DNA of 64,000 nucleotides from Flavobacteriaceae bacterium (GCA_029238215.1 JAQWGN010000007.1:105049-169048); one strand, 5' to 3'. Shown: positions 55,204 through 63,669, numbered from the stretch's first letter. Notes: generated by a model not told the origin, from the sequence alone. Translations and numbers: made by a program.

Positions 55204-55893
55204 TTGGGAAGTAAGAATAAACTTAAGCGCTTTAAAGAAAACGAATCGTTTGAAAATGTGGTGCAGCCAACTCGTGAGCAATTGCTTGGCAATCAATTTG
55301 AGCATCGTGGCGCTTGGGCAGCTTTTTTTGGAAACAACAACCCAATCGTAGTGGAGTTGGGATGTGGAAAAGGGGAATATACTATAGGGCTAGCACGTAA
55401 AAATCCCGATCTAAATTATATAGGAATTGATATCAAAGGCGCACGATTTTGGCGTGGAGCAAAAACGGCAGTCGAGGAAGACCTGAAAAATGTAGCCTTT
55501 ATTCGTACTCAAATTGAATTAATTGAATACGTTTTTGCAGCGGATGAGGTTTCAGCGATTTGGATCACCTTTCCAGATCCGCAATACAAGTATAAGCGGA
55601 AGCACCACCGCCTAACTAACCCCCAGTTTTTGCATCGCTACCGACGGGTTTTAAAGCCAGCTGGTTTTGTGCATCTAAAAACAGACTCTGCTTTTTTACA
55701 TGGCTATACGTTAGGGCTTCTTGACGGATGGCAAATTAAACCTGAAATGGCACATCACGATATTTATCAATATGTGCATGCTCCAGAGGATGTGATACGT
55801 ATTCAAACGTTTTACGAGCAACAATATCGAGAACAAGGAATTCCAATTACCTACATTAAATTCTCATTTCCTGACAATGTCCCAAAACAATGA
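55204..55893 (+). CDS. trmB: tRNA (guanine-N7-)-methyltransferase
   Basis: A 229-residue SAM enzyme that makes m7G46 in tRNA. SAM site VVELGCGKGEYTIGLA, NYIGIDIKGARFWRGAKTA, and the catalytic-region motif WITFPDPQYKYKRKHHRLTNPQFL. The start is a TTG at 55204; the following GSKNKLKRFKENE matches family N-termini, and no suitable ATG precedes it. It overlaps the alkyltransferase-like gene by 17 bases. Confidence 0.95.
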   Translation: MGSKNKLKRFKENESFENVVQPTREQLLGNQFEHRGAWAAFFGNNNPIVVELGCGKGEYTIGLARKNPDLNYIGIDIKGARFWRGAKTAVEEDLKNVAFIRTQIELIEYVFAADEVSAIWITFPDPQYKYKRKHHRLTNPQFLHRYRRVLKPAGFVHLKTDSAFLHGYTLGLLDGWQIKPEMAHHDIYQYVHAPEDVIRIQTFYEQQYREQGIPITYIKFSFPDNVPKQ

Positions 55894-56200
55894 TTTTTTT
55901 GAACGTGTTTACAACATAGTGCGGCGGGTGCCTTATGGTCGAGTAACTACTTATGGTGCTATTGCCCAGTTTTTAGGCACTGCAAAGAGCGCAAGAATGG
56001 TAGGCTACGCGATGAATGCAGCCCATAACCTTGAGGATGTTCCTGCGCACCGCGTGGTTAATAGAATAGGACTGCTTACGGGAAAGCACCATTTTGGAGG
56101 AATCAATACCATGCAGCAGCTTTTAGAATCCGAAGGGCATACGATTGTCAACGACCAAATTCAAGGATTTGAAAGGGTCTTATGGGACCCAAACAAATAG
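55877..56200 (+). CDS. Alkyltransferase-like protein (MGMT fold, active Cys replaced)
   Basis: A 107-residue MGMT-type DNA-binding domain: YNIVRRVPYGRVTTYGAIAQFLGTAKSARMVGYAMNAA, then VPAHRVVNR. In O6-alkylguanine transferases the motif is PCHR; here it is PAHR, so alkyl transfer is impossible. Such ATL proteins bind O6-alkylguanine and hand the lesion to nucleotide-excision repair. Short, lacking the N-terminal MGMT domain. It is coupled to trmB. Confidence 0.93.
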   Translation: MSQNNDFFERVYNIVRRVPYGRVTTYGAIAQFLGTAKSARMVGYAMNAAHNLEDVPAHRVVNRIGLLTGKHHFGGINTMQQLLESEGHTIVNDQIQGFERVLWDPNK

Positions 56201-56222
56201 GGATTTTGTTATCACGATGTGG

Positions 56223-56230
56223 TATATTTG
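56223..56230 (+). promoter_or_regulatory. -7 box TATATTTG of mrp
   Basis: Perfect TAnnTTTG 18 bases before the ATG. Confidence 0.55.
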
Positions 56231-56248
56231 TATTCTTATTTAGACTGA

Positions 56249-57391
56249 ATGAATATTACTCGCACAGCAATTGAAAATGCGCTACGTACCATTAGTCTTC
56301 CTGGCGAAGGAAGTAACCTTATGGAAACTGAGGCGGTAAAAAACATCAATATTTTTGGTGATGAGGTAATTGTAGACCTTGTGACAACCAACCCCGCGCT
56401 TCAAGCAAAAAAAAAGACAGAGGTATCCGTGATGAAAGTTATTCACGACTTGGTTTATGAAAAGGCAAAAGTCAAAGTAAACATTGAAGTCAACGCTCCC
56501 AAGAAGCAACAAAGCGCTTCCTTAATTAAGGGAAAACCCATCCCTGGGATACTAAATATCGTTGCTGTTGCTTCTGGCAAGGGCGGCGTAGGAAAATCTA
56601 CCGTAACAGCAAATTTAGCCGTCTCCTTAGCCAATATGGGTTTTAAGGTTGGTGTGTTGGATGCTGATATTTACGGTCCTTCGATGCCCTTAATGTTTGA
56701 TGTCATTAACGAAAAACCATTGGCAAAGAACATAGACGGGGTATCCAAAATGGTCCCTGTTGAGAACTTTGGTGTAAAGTTGTTATCTATTGGTTTTTTT
56801 ACCAAAACCGATCAGGCGGTAATTTGGCGTGGACCAATGGCTGCTAAGGCACTCAATCAAATGATTTTTGACGCCGCTTGGGGCGAGTTGGACTTTTTAC
56901 TTATTGATCTTCCACCAGGAACAGGCGACATTCATTTGAGTATTATGCAATCACTTCCTATAACGGGTGCCGTAGTGGTAAGTACGCCACAGACAGTAGC
57001 GTTATCAGATGCTAAAAAAGGAGTAGCGATGTTTCAACAAGAAAATATTCAAGTCCCAGTATTGGGTGTTATTGAAAACATGGCCTACTTTACGCCAGAT
57101 GAACTGCCCGAAAACAAATATTATATTTTTGGTAAATCAGGAGCTAAATATTTGGCAACTGATTTAGATGTTCCCTTTTTAGGAGAATTGCCATTGGTGC
57201 AAAGTATTCGAGAAGCAGGGGACGTGGGACGTCCAGCAGCCATGCAATCGGAGACAGCAGTTGCTGATGCGCTAACTGAAGTGACGCGTGCGGTGGTACG
57301 CGAAGTTGTTGCTCGAAACGAACAACTGCCTCCAACAGAAGCAATTAAAATAACAACAATGGCAGGATGTTCTGCTGTTACAAAAAAATAA
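56249..57391 (+). CDS. mrp: Mrp/ApbC-type iron-sulfur carrier ATPase
   Basis: A 380-residue P-loop protein for Fe-S cluster delivery. The N-terminal DUF59/MIP18 domain covers about 1-90, the deviant Walker A is ASGKGGVGKSTVTANLAVSLA, and LDADIYGPSMP and LLIDLPPGTGD follow. The mid-domain CxxC of E. coli Mrp is not seen; ENMAYFTPDELPENKYYIFG stands there. It is followed four bases later by the NfuA-like gene, consistent with a joint Fe-S maturation operon. Confidence 0.95.
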   Translation: MNITRTAIENALRTISLPGEGSNLMETEAVKNINIFGDEVIVDLVTTNPALQAKKKTEVSVMKVIHDLVYEKAKVKVNIEVNAPKKQQSASLIKGKPIPGILNIVAVASGKGGVGKSTVTANLAVSLANMGFKVGVLDADIYGPSMPLMFDVINEKPLAKNIDGVSKMVPVENFGVKLLSIGFFTKTDQAVIWRGPMAAKALNQMIFDAAWGELDFLLIDLPPGTGDIHLSIMQSLPITGAVVVSTPQTVALSDAKKGVAMFQQENIQVPVLGVIENMAYFTPDELPENKYYIFGKSGAKYLATDLDVPFLGELPLVQSIREAGDVGRPAAMQSETAVADALTEVTRAVVREVVARNEQLPPTEAIKITTMAGCSAVTKK

Positions 57392-57394
57392 GTA

Positions 57395-57625
57395 ATGTCT
57401 GATTTAAAGCAACGTATTGAAGTGGCCCTTGATGAAATCCGTCCTTTTCTAAAATCTGACGGAGGCGATATTGCACTTAAGAGTATTGAAAATAATATTG
57501 TAAAGGTTCAATTACTTGGAGCCTGTGTAGGTTGTTCTGTGAATCAGATGACATTAAAGCAAGGCGTTGAGCTTACCATCAAAAAACACGCCCCAGAGAT
57601 TTTAGAAGTATTGAGTGTTGAATAA
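57395..57625 (+). CDS. NifU-like (NfuA C-terminal domain) Fe-S scaffold protein
   Basis: A 76-residue NifU C-terminal-type protein: ALDEIRPFLKSDGGDIALKSI and the cluster-binding GACVGCSVNQMTLKQGVE (C-x2-C). It consists of that domain alone, without the A-type domain of E. coli NfuA. It would carry a [4Fe-4S] cluster in a dimer and cooperate with the upstream Mrp protein. Confidence 0.95.
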   Translation: MSDLKQRIEVALDEIRPFLKSDGGDIALKSIENNIVKVQLLGACVGCSVNQMTLKQGVELTIKKHAPEILEVLSVE

Positions 57626-57680
57626 TCCCATTGTAATAAAAGGATGTGTTTTATAAAAAGCATCCTATCATTTCAAACAA

Positions 57681-57712
57681 AAAAAGCCTACATCTGTAGG
57701 CTTTTATTTTTA
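57681..57712. terminator. Bidirectional terminator between the NfuA-like gene and the 57.7-kb membrane protein
   Basis: AAAAAGCCTACA-TC-TGTAGGCTTTT hairpin with T runs on both strands, between two converging genes. Confidence 0.9.
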
Positions 57713-57725
57713 TTAGAGTTAGATA

Positions 57726-58133
57726 TTAACTTGTTTTTCTTGAAATAAGGGCTACCAAAACTCCAGCAATTGCATACATAGCAACCCAGTAGGTAGCATC
57801 TAAAATATAAAACGCTGCTTCATATGCATCAGATGTTGAATACCGTATAAAGCTTATGGAAACGGTTTCTAGTAAAGCAACCCAAATACCAAAAATAAAA
57901 CCATTTTTATTACTAAAAACGCCTCCAGACCATTTGTGGAAAATATGCACAAAAGCATAGGATAACAATAAAACACCGAGGGCTAAAATTCCAGGGAAAA
58001 TATTTTCGCGCATGGTGTTAGTAATGGTATGCTCTTCAAAGCATTCAGCGGTTACTCCATAAAAGCCCCATGGAGCAAAATAGAAAAACAAAAAAACTAC
58101 TAGGGTAGACCAGACTATAGATTTAGAAAACAT
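57726..58133 (-). CDS. Small four-helix membrane protein, unknown function
   Basis: A 135-residue protein with four predicted helices (about 7-27, 48-68, 80-98 and 108-130) and one short extracytoplasmic loop containing a single Cys (TAECFEEHTI). I recognise no family with certainty. A near-consensus -7 box (TATATTTA) lies upstream on the minus strand. Single gene, convergent with the Fe-S genes. Confidence 0.7.
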   Translation of the reverse strand: MFSKSIVWSTLVVFLFFYFAPWGFYGVTAECFEEHTITNTMRENIFPGILALGVLLLSYAFVHIFHKWSGGVFSNKNGFIFGIWVALLETVSISFIRYSTSDAYEAAFYILDATYWVAMYAIAGVLVALISRKTS

Positions 58134-58220
58134 AACTGTTGATTTAAGGTTTAGACTTTAAATATATTAAAAAAATGAAATAGCTTTAATCATTCACAAA
58201 GTTGGAGTGGCTATAGTACG

Positions 58221-58228
58221 TATATTTG
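58221..58228 (+). promoter_or_regulatory. -7 box TATATTTG of the mevalonate operon
   Basis: Perfect TAnnTTTG ending 5 bases before the mvaD ATG at 58234. It fixes that start, because an in-frame start at 58207 lies upstream of the box. Confidence 0.62.
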
Positions 58229-58233
58229 CAGTT

Positions 58234-59307
58234 ATGAATCAGCGTTTTTCTTCAAAAAAAACCATTAGTACAAAAGATGTTTTCCATTGCCGCTGGCAAG
58301 CGCCCAGCAACATCGCTTTAGTTAAATATTGGGGTAAAACTGAGCCGCAATTGCCTAAAAATGCTTCTATTAGTTTTACCTTATCAAGTACAGTAACCCA
58401 AACAGAGGTTCGTTTTATTCCTCTTGCAGCTCCAACTGAAACAGTTCAATTTTCCATAATCTTTGAAGGCGAGGAAAAATTGAGCTTTCGCCCAAAACTC
58501 GAAGCCTTTTTTGCGCGAATGCTTCCTTATCAGCCTTTTTTGACGCAGTATAAACTGGAAATTGTATCCCAAAACACCTTTCCACACAGTAGTGGAATTG
58601 CCTCTTCAGCATCTTCTATGGCAGCCTTGGCAGCTTGTTTGGTAGACTTTGAAGCAAATATTTCTGAACTAGATGATTCAATCCGTCAAGAAAAAATATC
58701 TTTTTTATCCCGTCTAGGATCCGGAAGTGCATGCCGTAGTATTCAAGGGCCGATGATGGCGTGGGGAACTCATAATGAAATTGCGGATTCGTCGGATGAA
58801 GCAGCTGTGCCTGTTACGGAAATTGATTCTGTGTTTAAAGACTATTGCGATACCATTTTACTTATTGATAAAGGAGAAAAACAAGTAAGTAGTACCCTTG
58901 GACATCAACTCATGCACAACCACCCGTATGCGCAACAACGATTTGATCAAGCCAATAAGCATTTGGCAGAATTACTTGAGGTATTAAAGCAAGGGGACCT
59001 CGAAGGGTTCATTAATATTGTTGAAAAAGAGGCACTGCATTTGCATGCTATGATGATGACTTCTGACCCCTATTTTATTTTAATGCATGCCAATACGCTT
59101 AAAGCCATTGAGTCTATTTGGGCATTTCGAAAAAAGACAGGAATACCTGTATGTTTTACTCTCGATGCAGGTGCCAATGTACACGTGCTTTATCCAAGCA
59201 ACGTATTGACGCAAGTAAAAGCATTTATAGACGAAGCACTACGCCCGCTTTGCCAAGAGCAGCAATGTGTTCATGATATAGTTGGCATGGGAATAAAAAA
59301 ATACTAA
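58234..59307 (+). CDS. mvaD: Diphosphomevalonate decarboxylase
   Basis: A 357-residue GHMP-superfamily enzyme making isopentenyl diphosphate. Substrate-binding APSNIALVKYWGKTEPQLPKNASISFTLS, the GHMP loop PHSSGIASSASSMAALAAC, and the catalytic-Asp region TLDAGANVHVLYP. It indicates that this organism uses the mevalonate route. Start at 58234 as fixed by the promoter. First gene of a four-gene run with the GHMP kinase, UbiA and pseudouridine synthase genes. Confidence 0.94.
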   Translation: MNQRFSSKKTISTKDVFHCRWQAPSNIALVKYWGKTEPQLPKNASISFTLSSTVTQTEVRFIPLAAPTETVQFSIIFEGEEKLSFRPKLEAFFARMLPYQPFLTQYKLEIVSQNTFPHSSGIASSASSMAALAACLVDFEANISELDDSIRQEKISFLSRLGSGSACRSIQGPMMAWGTHNEIADSSDEAAVPVTEIDSVFKDYCDTILLIDKGEKQVSSTLGHQLMHNHPYAQQRFDQANKHLAELLEVLKQGDLEGFINIVEKEALHLHAMMMTSDPYFILMHANTLKAIESIWAFRKKTGIPVCFTLDAGANVHVLYPSNVLTQVKAFIDEALRPLCQEQQCVHDIVGMGIKKY

Positions 59308-59317
59308 GTTTGTTATT

Positions 59318-60247
59318 GTGAAAGGACCTTTGTTTTACGCAAAAATTTTACTCTTTGGTGAGTATGGGATTATTAAAGACTCGAAAGGTCTTTCTATTCC
59401 GTACAACTTTTATAAAGGGGCACTCCGCTTGGACAACAACACTACTGAAGTTGCGGTTTCCTCCAATCAAAAACTTAAAGCGTTTACGCAACATCTTAAA
59501 AGTATTGATAGCGAATTAGTAACGTTCGAACTTCAGCGTCTAGAATCCGATTTGGCCAAAGGCATGTATTTTGACAGCAGTATTCCACAAGGATACGGAG
59601 TGGGTAGTAGTGGCGCTTTAGTTGCGGCTATTTACGACCGCTATGCACTAAATAAAATCACTGTTTTAGAAAACCTTACGCGCACAAAACTCACGAAACT
59701 CAAGACTATTTTTGCTGCTATGGAATCTTTTTTCCATGGGAAATCTTCGGGGCTAGATCCGCTAAACAGTTTTTTGAGTTTACCAATACTTATAAAATCG
59801 ACATCAGATATTGAGCCTACGGGAATTCCATCGCAATCCCAACATGGTAAAGCGGCTGTTTTTTTACTCGATAGCGGTATGACCAGCGAAACGGCTCCGC
59901 TTGTCTCTGTGTTTTTAGACAATTTTGAAGCACCCGCGTTTCGAAAAATGATGAAAGATGAATTTATTGCAACTTCAGACCGCTGTATTGAGCACTTTTT
60001 GAGCGGTGACGTAAAAGCACTTTTTTCAGATGTAAAAACACTTTCATCTGTAGTTTTACATAATTTCTCTCCGATGATTCCAAAGCGTTTTGTTGAACTT
60101 TGGAAAAAAGGATTAGATACCAACGCCTATTACCTAAAGCTTTGTGGCTCTGGAGGTGGGGGTTATATCCTTGGATTTACACAAGATTTGACGCACGCAA
60201 AAACCCTACTGGCCGATCACCAGATAGAGGTTGTTTATACCTTCTAA
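59318..60247 (+). CDS. GHMP kinase, mevalonate-kinase-like (GYDIA type)
   Basis: A 309-residue GHMP kinase. The N-terminus FYAKILLFGEYGIIKDSKGLS resembles mevalonate kinase; the phosphate loop is QGYGVGSSGALVAAIYDRY, and the C-terminal motif is LCGSGGGGYILGF. Position behind mvaD suggests a mevalonate or phosphomevalonate kinase; the sequence does not decide which. The start is a GTG at 59318. One base separates it from the UbiA gene. Confidence 0.88.
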   Translation: MKGPLFYAKILLFGEYGIIKDSKGLSIPYNFYKGALRLDNNTTEVAVSSNQKLKAFTQHLKSIDSELVTFELQRLESDLAKGMYFDSSIPQGYGVGSSGALVAAIYDRYALNKITVLENLTRTKLTKLKTIFAAMESFFHGKSSGLDPLNSFLSLPILIKSTSDIEPTGIPSQSQHGKAAVFLLDSGMTSETAPLVSVFLDNFEAPAFRKMMKDEFIATSDRCIEHFLSGDVKALFSDVKTLSSVVLHNFSPMIPKRFVELWKKGLDTNAYYLKLCGSGGGGYILGFTQDLTHAKTLLADHQIEVVYTF

Positions 60248-60248
60248 G

Positions 60249-61133
60249 ATGAGTAAAATACCAAGAACACAGTTGTTTTTAAAAGCAATTGGACTGTTTT
60301 CTTTGGTGCGTGGTGTAAATATAGCCGTGCTCATGTTGGCTCAAGTTTTAACCTCACTTTTTATTTTTTCATCCCATGAAATTCTTCCAACGCTTTTAGA
60401 TATAAACCTTTGGCTTATCGTTTTGGCAACGGGATTCAGTGTTTCGGGTGGATATATTTTTAATGCTTTCTTTGACGAGGAGAAAGACCTTATCAACCGA
60501 CCCGAAAAAACCTTATTGGAACGTCATATTTCTGCAAAAACAAAACTGGGGGTATACTTTGCTTGTTCTGTGCTGGCACTATTGGTAGCCTCGTATGTAT
60601 CGTTTAGAACAGTGCTTTTTTTTACCGCCTATATGGTTGCTATGTTTTTATATTCCTCATTTATAAAACGCAACTTGTGGTTTGGCACTCTTACCAGTAC
60701 ATTACTTACGATTCTTCCTTTTTTTGCTATTACGGTGTATTATGCAAATTTCTCCGGTGAAATTTTTGTGCATGCAGCTTACTTATATACTTTGATAAGC
60801 ATCCGTGAATTTGTTAAAGATTTGTACAATATTAAAGGGGATCTTGTACAGAACTATCAAACCTATCCGGTGGTTTGGGGAGAGCTAAAAACAAAACGAT
60901 TTATTAGTATCCTTGTGACCTGTGCGTTGCTCGTTATTGTGGTGTTAAACACATTTTTTGAGCTAAATGCCATGCGTTATTATTTTGCCCTAGCCTTTGT
61001 GATGCTTGTGAGTTTTGTGGTGTTGTTATGGCGCAATACAACTACCCGAAATATGGGTATGCTTCTTCAATTTGTTCGATTTATTTTAGTATTGGGAATA
61101 ATATGTTTGCCTTTACTGCGTGTAACCGAATAG
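60249..61133 (+). CDS. UbiA-family prenyltransferase
   Basis: A 294-residue membrane protein with about eight helices. The first Asp-rich motif is NAFFDEEKDLINRPEK (a variant of N-D-x2-D-x3-D with Ala for the first Asp). A second, poorly conserved motif lies in EFVKDLYNIKGD. Relatives are annotated geranylgeranylglycerol-phosphate geranylgeranyltransferases; the position after mevalonate genes supports a prenyl donor. The acceptor is unknown. The start at 60249 follows directly on the previous stop. Confidence 0.87.
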   Translation: MSKIPRTQLFLKAIGLFSLVRGVNIAVLMLAQVLTSLFIFSSHEILPTLLDINLWLIVLATGFSVSGGYIFNAFFDEEKDLINRPEKTLLERHISAKTKLGVYFACSVLALLVASYVSFRTVLFFTAYMVAMFLYSSFIKRNLWFGTLTSTLLTILPFFAITVYYANFSGEIFVHAAYLYTLISIREFVKDLYNIKGDLVQNYQTYPVVWGELKTKRFISILVTCALLVIVVLNTFFELNAMRYYFALAFVMLVSFVVLLWRNTTTRNMGMLLQFVRFILVLGIICLPLLRVTE

Positions 61134-61139
61134 CCTTCT

Positions 61140-61147
61140 TATTTTTG
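61140..61147 (+). promoter_or_regulatory. -7 box TATTTTTG of the pseudouridine synthase gene
   Basis: TAnnTTTG match ending 4 bases before the ATG at 61152; it would allow separate, leaderless transcription inside the run of same-strand genes. Confidence 0.45.
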
Positions 61148-61151
61148 CAGC

Positions 61152-61889
61152 ATGAAAAAAGGGCAACCTCAAAAGGAAACAACAGGAATTCGACTAAATA
61201 AATTTATCGCTCATGCGGGCATTTGCTCTCGTAGAGAAGCCGATATGCACATTCAGTTGGGCATGGTAAAAGTGAACAATAAAGTTATGACTGAGATGGG
61301 CTATAAAGTCAAGCCTGCCGACGTTGTGCATTTTGATGGACGCAAATTACAATCCGAAAAGCCTACTTATGTGTTGCTAAATAAGCCCAAAGGCTTTATT
61401 ACAAACACTCGAGATGAGAAAGGACGGAAAACCGTAATGGAGCTGGTTGCCAATGCGACTAAAGCACGCATAGTTCCCGTGGGACGACTCGAACGCCCCA
61501 CTACAGGCCTGCTTTTTTTTACGAATGATGGTGATCTTGCAAAGAAATTAACCAACCCTAACAGTGGCGCTAAAACCCTGTACCATGTGGTATTGGACAA
61601 AGTGGTTAAAACTGGGGATTTACAACAAATCCGCGATGGTGTTTCTGTAGATGGTAGTGTAATAAAATCTGAAGAAATTAGCTATGTTCAAGGGGCATCT
61701 AAACGCGAAATAGGTGTTGCGCTACAATCGAGCAGGAACCGTGTAGCTAGAAAGTTATTTGAACATTTAGGCTACGAAATTGTGGCACTAGACCGTGTTA
61801 TGTTTGCTGGGTTAACCAAAAAAGACCTCCCACGAGGCCATTGGCGTCACTTAACGCAAACGGAAGTACAGCAGTTAAAAATGTTGTAG
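61152..61889 (+). CDS. RsuA/RluB-family pseudouridine synthase with Glu at the catalytic position
   Basis: A 245-residue protein with an N-terminal S4 domain (RLNKFIAHAGICSRREADMHI) and an RsuA/RluB/RluE/RluF catalytic domain (YVLLNKPKGFITN, VGRLERPTTGLLFFTNDGDL, SRNRVARKLFEHLGYEIVALDR). The family motif is GRLD, in which Asp is the nucleophile. Here codon 114 is GAA, giving GRLE. All other motifs are intact. It is either inactive or uses Glu; an RNA-binding role would remain. End to end with the convergent GT2 gene. Confidence 0.93.
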   Translation: MKKGQPQKETTGIRLNKFIAHAGICSRREADMHIQLGMVKVNNKVMTEMGYKVKPADVVHFDGRKLQSEKPTYVLLNKPKGFITNTRDEKGRKTVMELVANATKARIVPVGRLERPTTGLLFFTNDGDLAKKLTNPNSGAKTLYHVVLDKVVKTGDLQQIRDGVSVDGSVIKSEEISYVQGASKREIGVALQSSRNRVARKLFEHLGYEIVALDRVMFAGLTKKDLPRGHWRHLTQTEVQQLKML

Positions 61890-63404
61890 TTAAATACGGT
61901 TTTTAACAGAACTGTAGGTAACAACACCAAACCCAATAAATAAGAGTAAGTGAAAAGGGAATAGGCCAAAGTCGCCTGTTTGCCCTACAAAGAACGCACT
62001 TGTCATTCCAAAGAGGAAGTACAACATTAAAAACCCCTCTAAAAGGGTGTTTTTAGAAATATTTTTCTGCAAATATTTATTCTTTTTCAAGTTGTCTTTA
62101 AACTTGGCGATATTGAATTTTGGGGTCCGAACAAATTCACTGCGTTTCCCACGGTGTCCCTCTATAACTGCGGTTGCGTTATGAACCGAAAACCCCATGG
62201 CTATGGCGTAAAAGGTCACAAAACGTTTAATGAACTCTATAAAATTAAAAAAGCCTCCTCCGTGGATGCGTTTATAGGTAAACCAATAACAGATAAAAAA
62301 GATTATTGTGCTGATAATAAACAAACTTGTGACGTTGAAAAACCAAGCGTGCTGTCCGCCCACATTTTTGATGTACAGCATGGGGATGCTCAAAATTGCA
62401 ACCATCAACACGGATAAAAACATGCTGCTATTAAGTAAGTGCATGATGGCATGTAGTCGTGTTTTTATTCCAAGATTTGGTTCTACACACACCTTGCGAA
62501 TCATTTTCTGAAAGTTCTCAGCACCGCCTTTATTCCATCGAAACTGTTGGGAACGAATCGCGCTCATTACTACCGGAAGCTCTGCAGGGGTTACCACATC
62601 TTCCAAATACTTAAACTTCCAGCCTTTGAGTTGTGCACGATAGCTTAGATCGAGGTCTTCCGTTAGGGTGTCTCCTTCCCAATTTCCAGCATCTTCGATA
62701 CAGGTCTTACGCCAAACTCCTGCGGTTCCGTTAAAATTCATAAAATGCCCGCCATAGTTTCTCCCTACTTGTTCTAATGTAAAATGCATATCAAGGGCAA
62801 AGGCCTGAACTTTGGTAAGTATGGAAAAGTCACGGTTGATGTGTCCCCAACGGGTTTGTACAACGCCTATTTTTTGATTTTTAAAGTAGGGGATGGTTTG
62901 TAGTAACCAATCTTTTTTTGGTGTAAAATCGGCATCGAAAATAGCAATGTATTCTCCTTTGGCAGTCTTCAGCCCTTCTTTGAGCGCACCTGCCTTAAAT
63001 CCCTTGCGGGTAGTTCTTCGTACATGAATAATGTTGTGACCCTGCGCATTTAATTCAGCAACTTTTTTTGAGGTGATTTCTACCGACTCATCTGTGGAGT
63101 CGTCAAGAACCTGAACTTCTAATTTTTCTTTGGGGTATTCAATTTTTGACACATAATCGAGCAAGCGCTCGATGACATACAACTCGTTGTAAACGGGCAA
63201 TTGAATCGTAATGAATGGTGTTTCGTTGCTGTTTGCAAGATCAAAAACAGATTCCTGACTTGCGTTATTTTTTTGCTTTAGGTAATTGAGCAGCAAGCTC
63301 AACTGACTCAGTGCGTAAAAGAAGATAAGAATCAAGCATAGGGCATATACGATCATTAAAATAATAGAAAGCGGGGCTAAAACATCGACCCATTCAAATG
63401 ACAT
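61890..63404 (-). CDS. Membrane GT2 glycosyltransferase (cellulose-synthase-like)
   Basis: A 504-residue processive-type transferase. One N-terminal helix (about 12-36), then the GT-A domain with ITIQLPVYNELYVIERLL, QVLDDSTDES, YIAIFDADFTP, GDTLTEDLDLSYR and QQFRWNKGGAEN (the Q-x2-RW motif). About four C-terminal helices follow. Similar proteins make beta-mannan or add sugars to lipids. No partner polysaccharide genes are nearby, so the product is unknown. It has its own -7 box and no terminator before the convergent gene. Confidence 0.9.
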   Translation of the reverse strand: MSFEWVDVLAPLSIILMIVYALCLILIFFYALSQLSLLLNYLKQKNNASQESVFDLANSNETPFITIQLPVYNELYVIERLLDYVSKIEYPKEKLEVQVLDDSTDESVEITSKKVAELNAQGHNIIHVRRTTRKGFKAGALKEGLKTAKGEYIAIFDADFTPKKDWLLQTIPYFKNQKIGVVQTRWGHINRDFSILTKVQAFALDMHFTLEQVGRNYGGHFMNFNGTAGVWRKTCIEDAGNWEGDTLTEDLDLSYRAQLKGWKFKYLEDVVTPAELPVVMSAIRSQQFRWNKGGAENFQKMIRKVCVEPNLGIKTRLHAIMHLLNSSMFLSVLMVAILSIPMLYIKNVGGQHAWFFNVTSLFIISTIIFFICYWFTYKRIHGGGFFNFIEFIKRFVTFYAIAMGFSVHNATAVIEGHRGKRSEFVRTPKFNIAKFKDNLKKNKYLQKNISKNTLLEGFLMLYFLFGMTSAFFVGQTGDFGLFPFHLLLFIGFGVVTYSSVKNRI

Positions 63405-63442
63405 ATGCAGTTTTGTTTAATTATTAAAAAAATAATTTTTGC

Positions 63443-63450
63443 AAATATAG
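63443..63450 (-). promoter_or_regulatory. -7 box TATATTTG of the membrane GT2 gene
   Basis: Perfect TAnnTTTG on the minus strand 38 bases before the ATG. Confidence 0.58.
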
Positions 63451-63524
63451 TGTCTTACAAATGGTTAGCGAAACAATTGGATAACAACTGACTGTATTGG
63501 TGCTTGATAGAAATTTAAAAAATA

Positions 63525-63556
63525 AAAAACCCCTCGCAAAAGCGAAGGGTTTTTGT
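63525..63556 (-). terminator. Terminator hairpin following a tRNA-like 3' end
   Basis: AAAACCCCTCGC-AAAA-GCGAAGGGTTTTT hairpin with one mismatch. The T run is longer on the minus strand, so it should end a transcript arriving from the right. Confidence 0.75.
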
Positions 63557-63575
63557 GGTACCTCCAGTACTCGGA
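63556..63575 (-). other. Possible tRNA 3'-end remnant (attachment-site-like)
   Basis: On the minus strand TCCGAGTACTGGAGGTACCA resembles the T loop to CCA end of a tRNA and abuts a terminator, as a tRNA gene would. Upstream bases do not form a T stem or any tRNA body, so no intact tRNA exists. A 3'-end fragment is what integration into a tRNA gene leaves at the far junction. Confidence 0.35.
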
Positions 63576-63618
63576 CCTTTATATATAATACTGATAATCA
63601 ACATTATATAATTATTTA

Positions 63619-63637
63619 TTGTTCTTTATAAGTACAA
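63619..63637 (+). repeat. 19-bp direct repeat, copy 1
   Basis: TTGTTCTTTATAAGTACAA. It matches copy 2 at 63651-63669 with one difference; the start-to-start spacing is 32 bases. Confidence 0.8.
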
Positions 63638-63650
63638 ATTGTCTCAATTC

Positions 63651-63669
63651 TTGTTCTTTTTAAGTACAA
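63651..63669 (+). repeat. 19-bp direct repeat, copy 2
   Basis: TTGTTCTTTTTAAGTACAA. The core TTTAAGTAC recurs inverted (GTACTTAAA) at 63693-63701. Repeats about three helical turns apart suggest protein-binding sites. Confidence 0.8.

Noticed and set aside
59641..60123. 160-codon antisense frame inside the GHMP kinase gene
   Set aside because: Lies wholly opposite a gene with clear kinase motifs; its translation is Ser/Lys-rich without recognisable features, a usual codon-shadow.
63619..63669. Right-end 19-bp repeats as a CRISPR array
   Set aside because: Only two copies, 13 bases between them, too short and few for CRISPR, and no cas genes.
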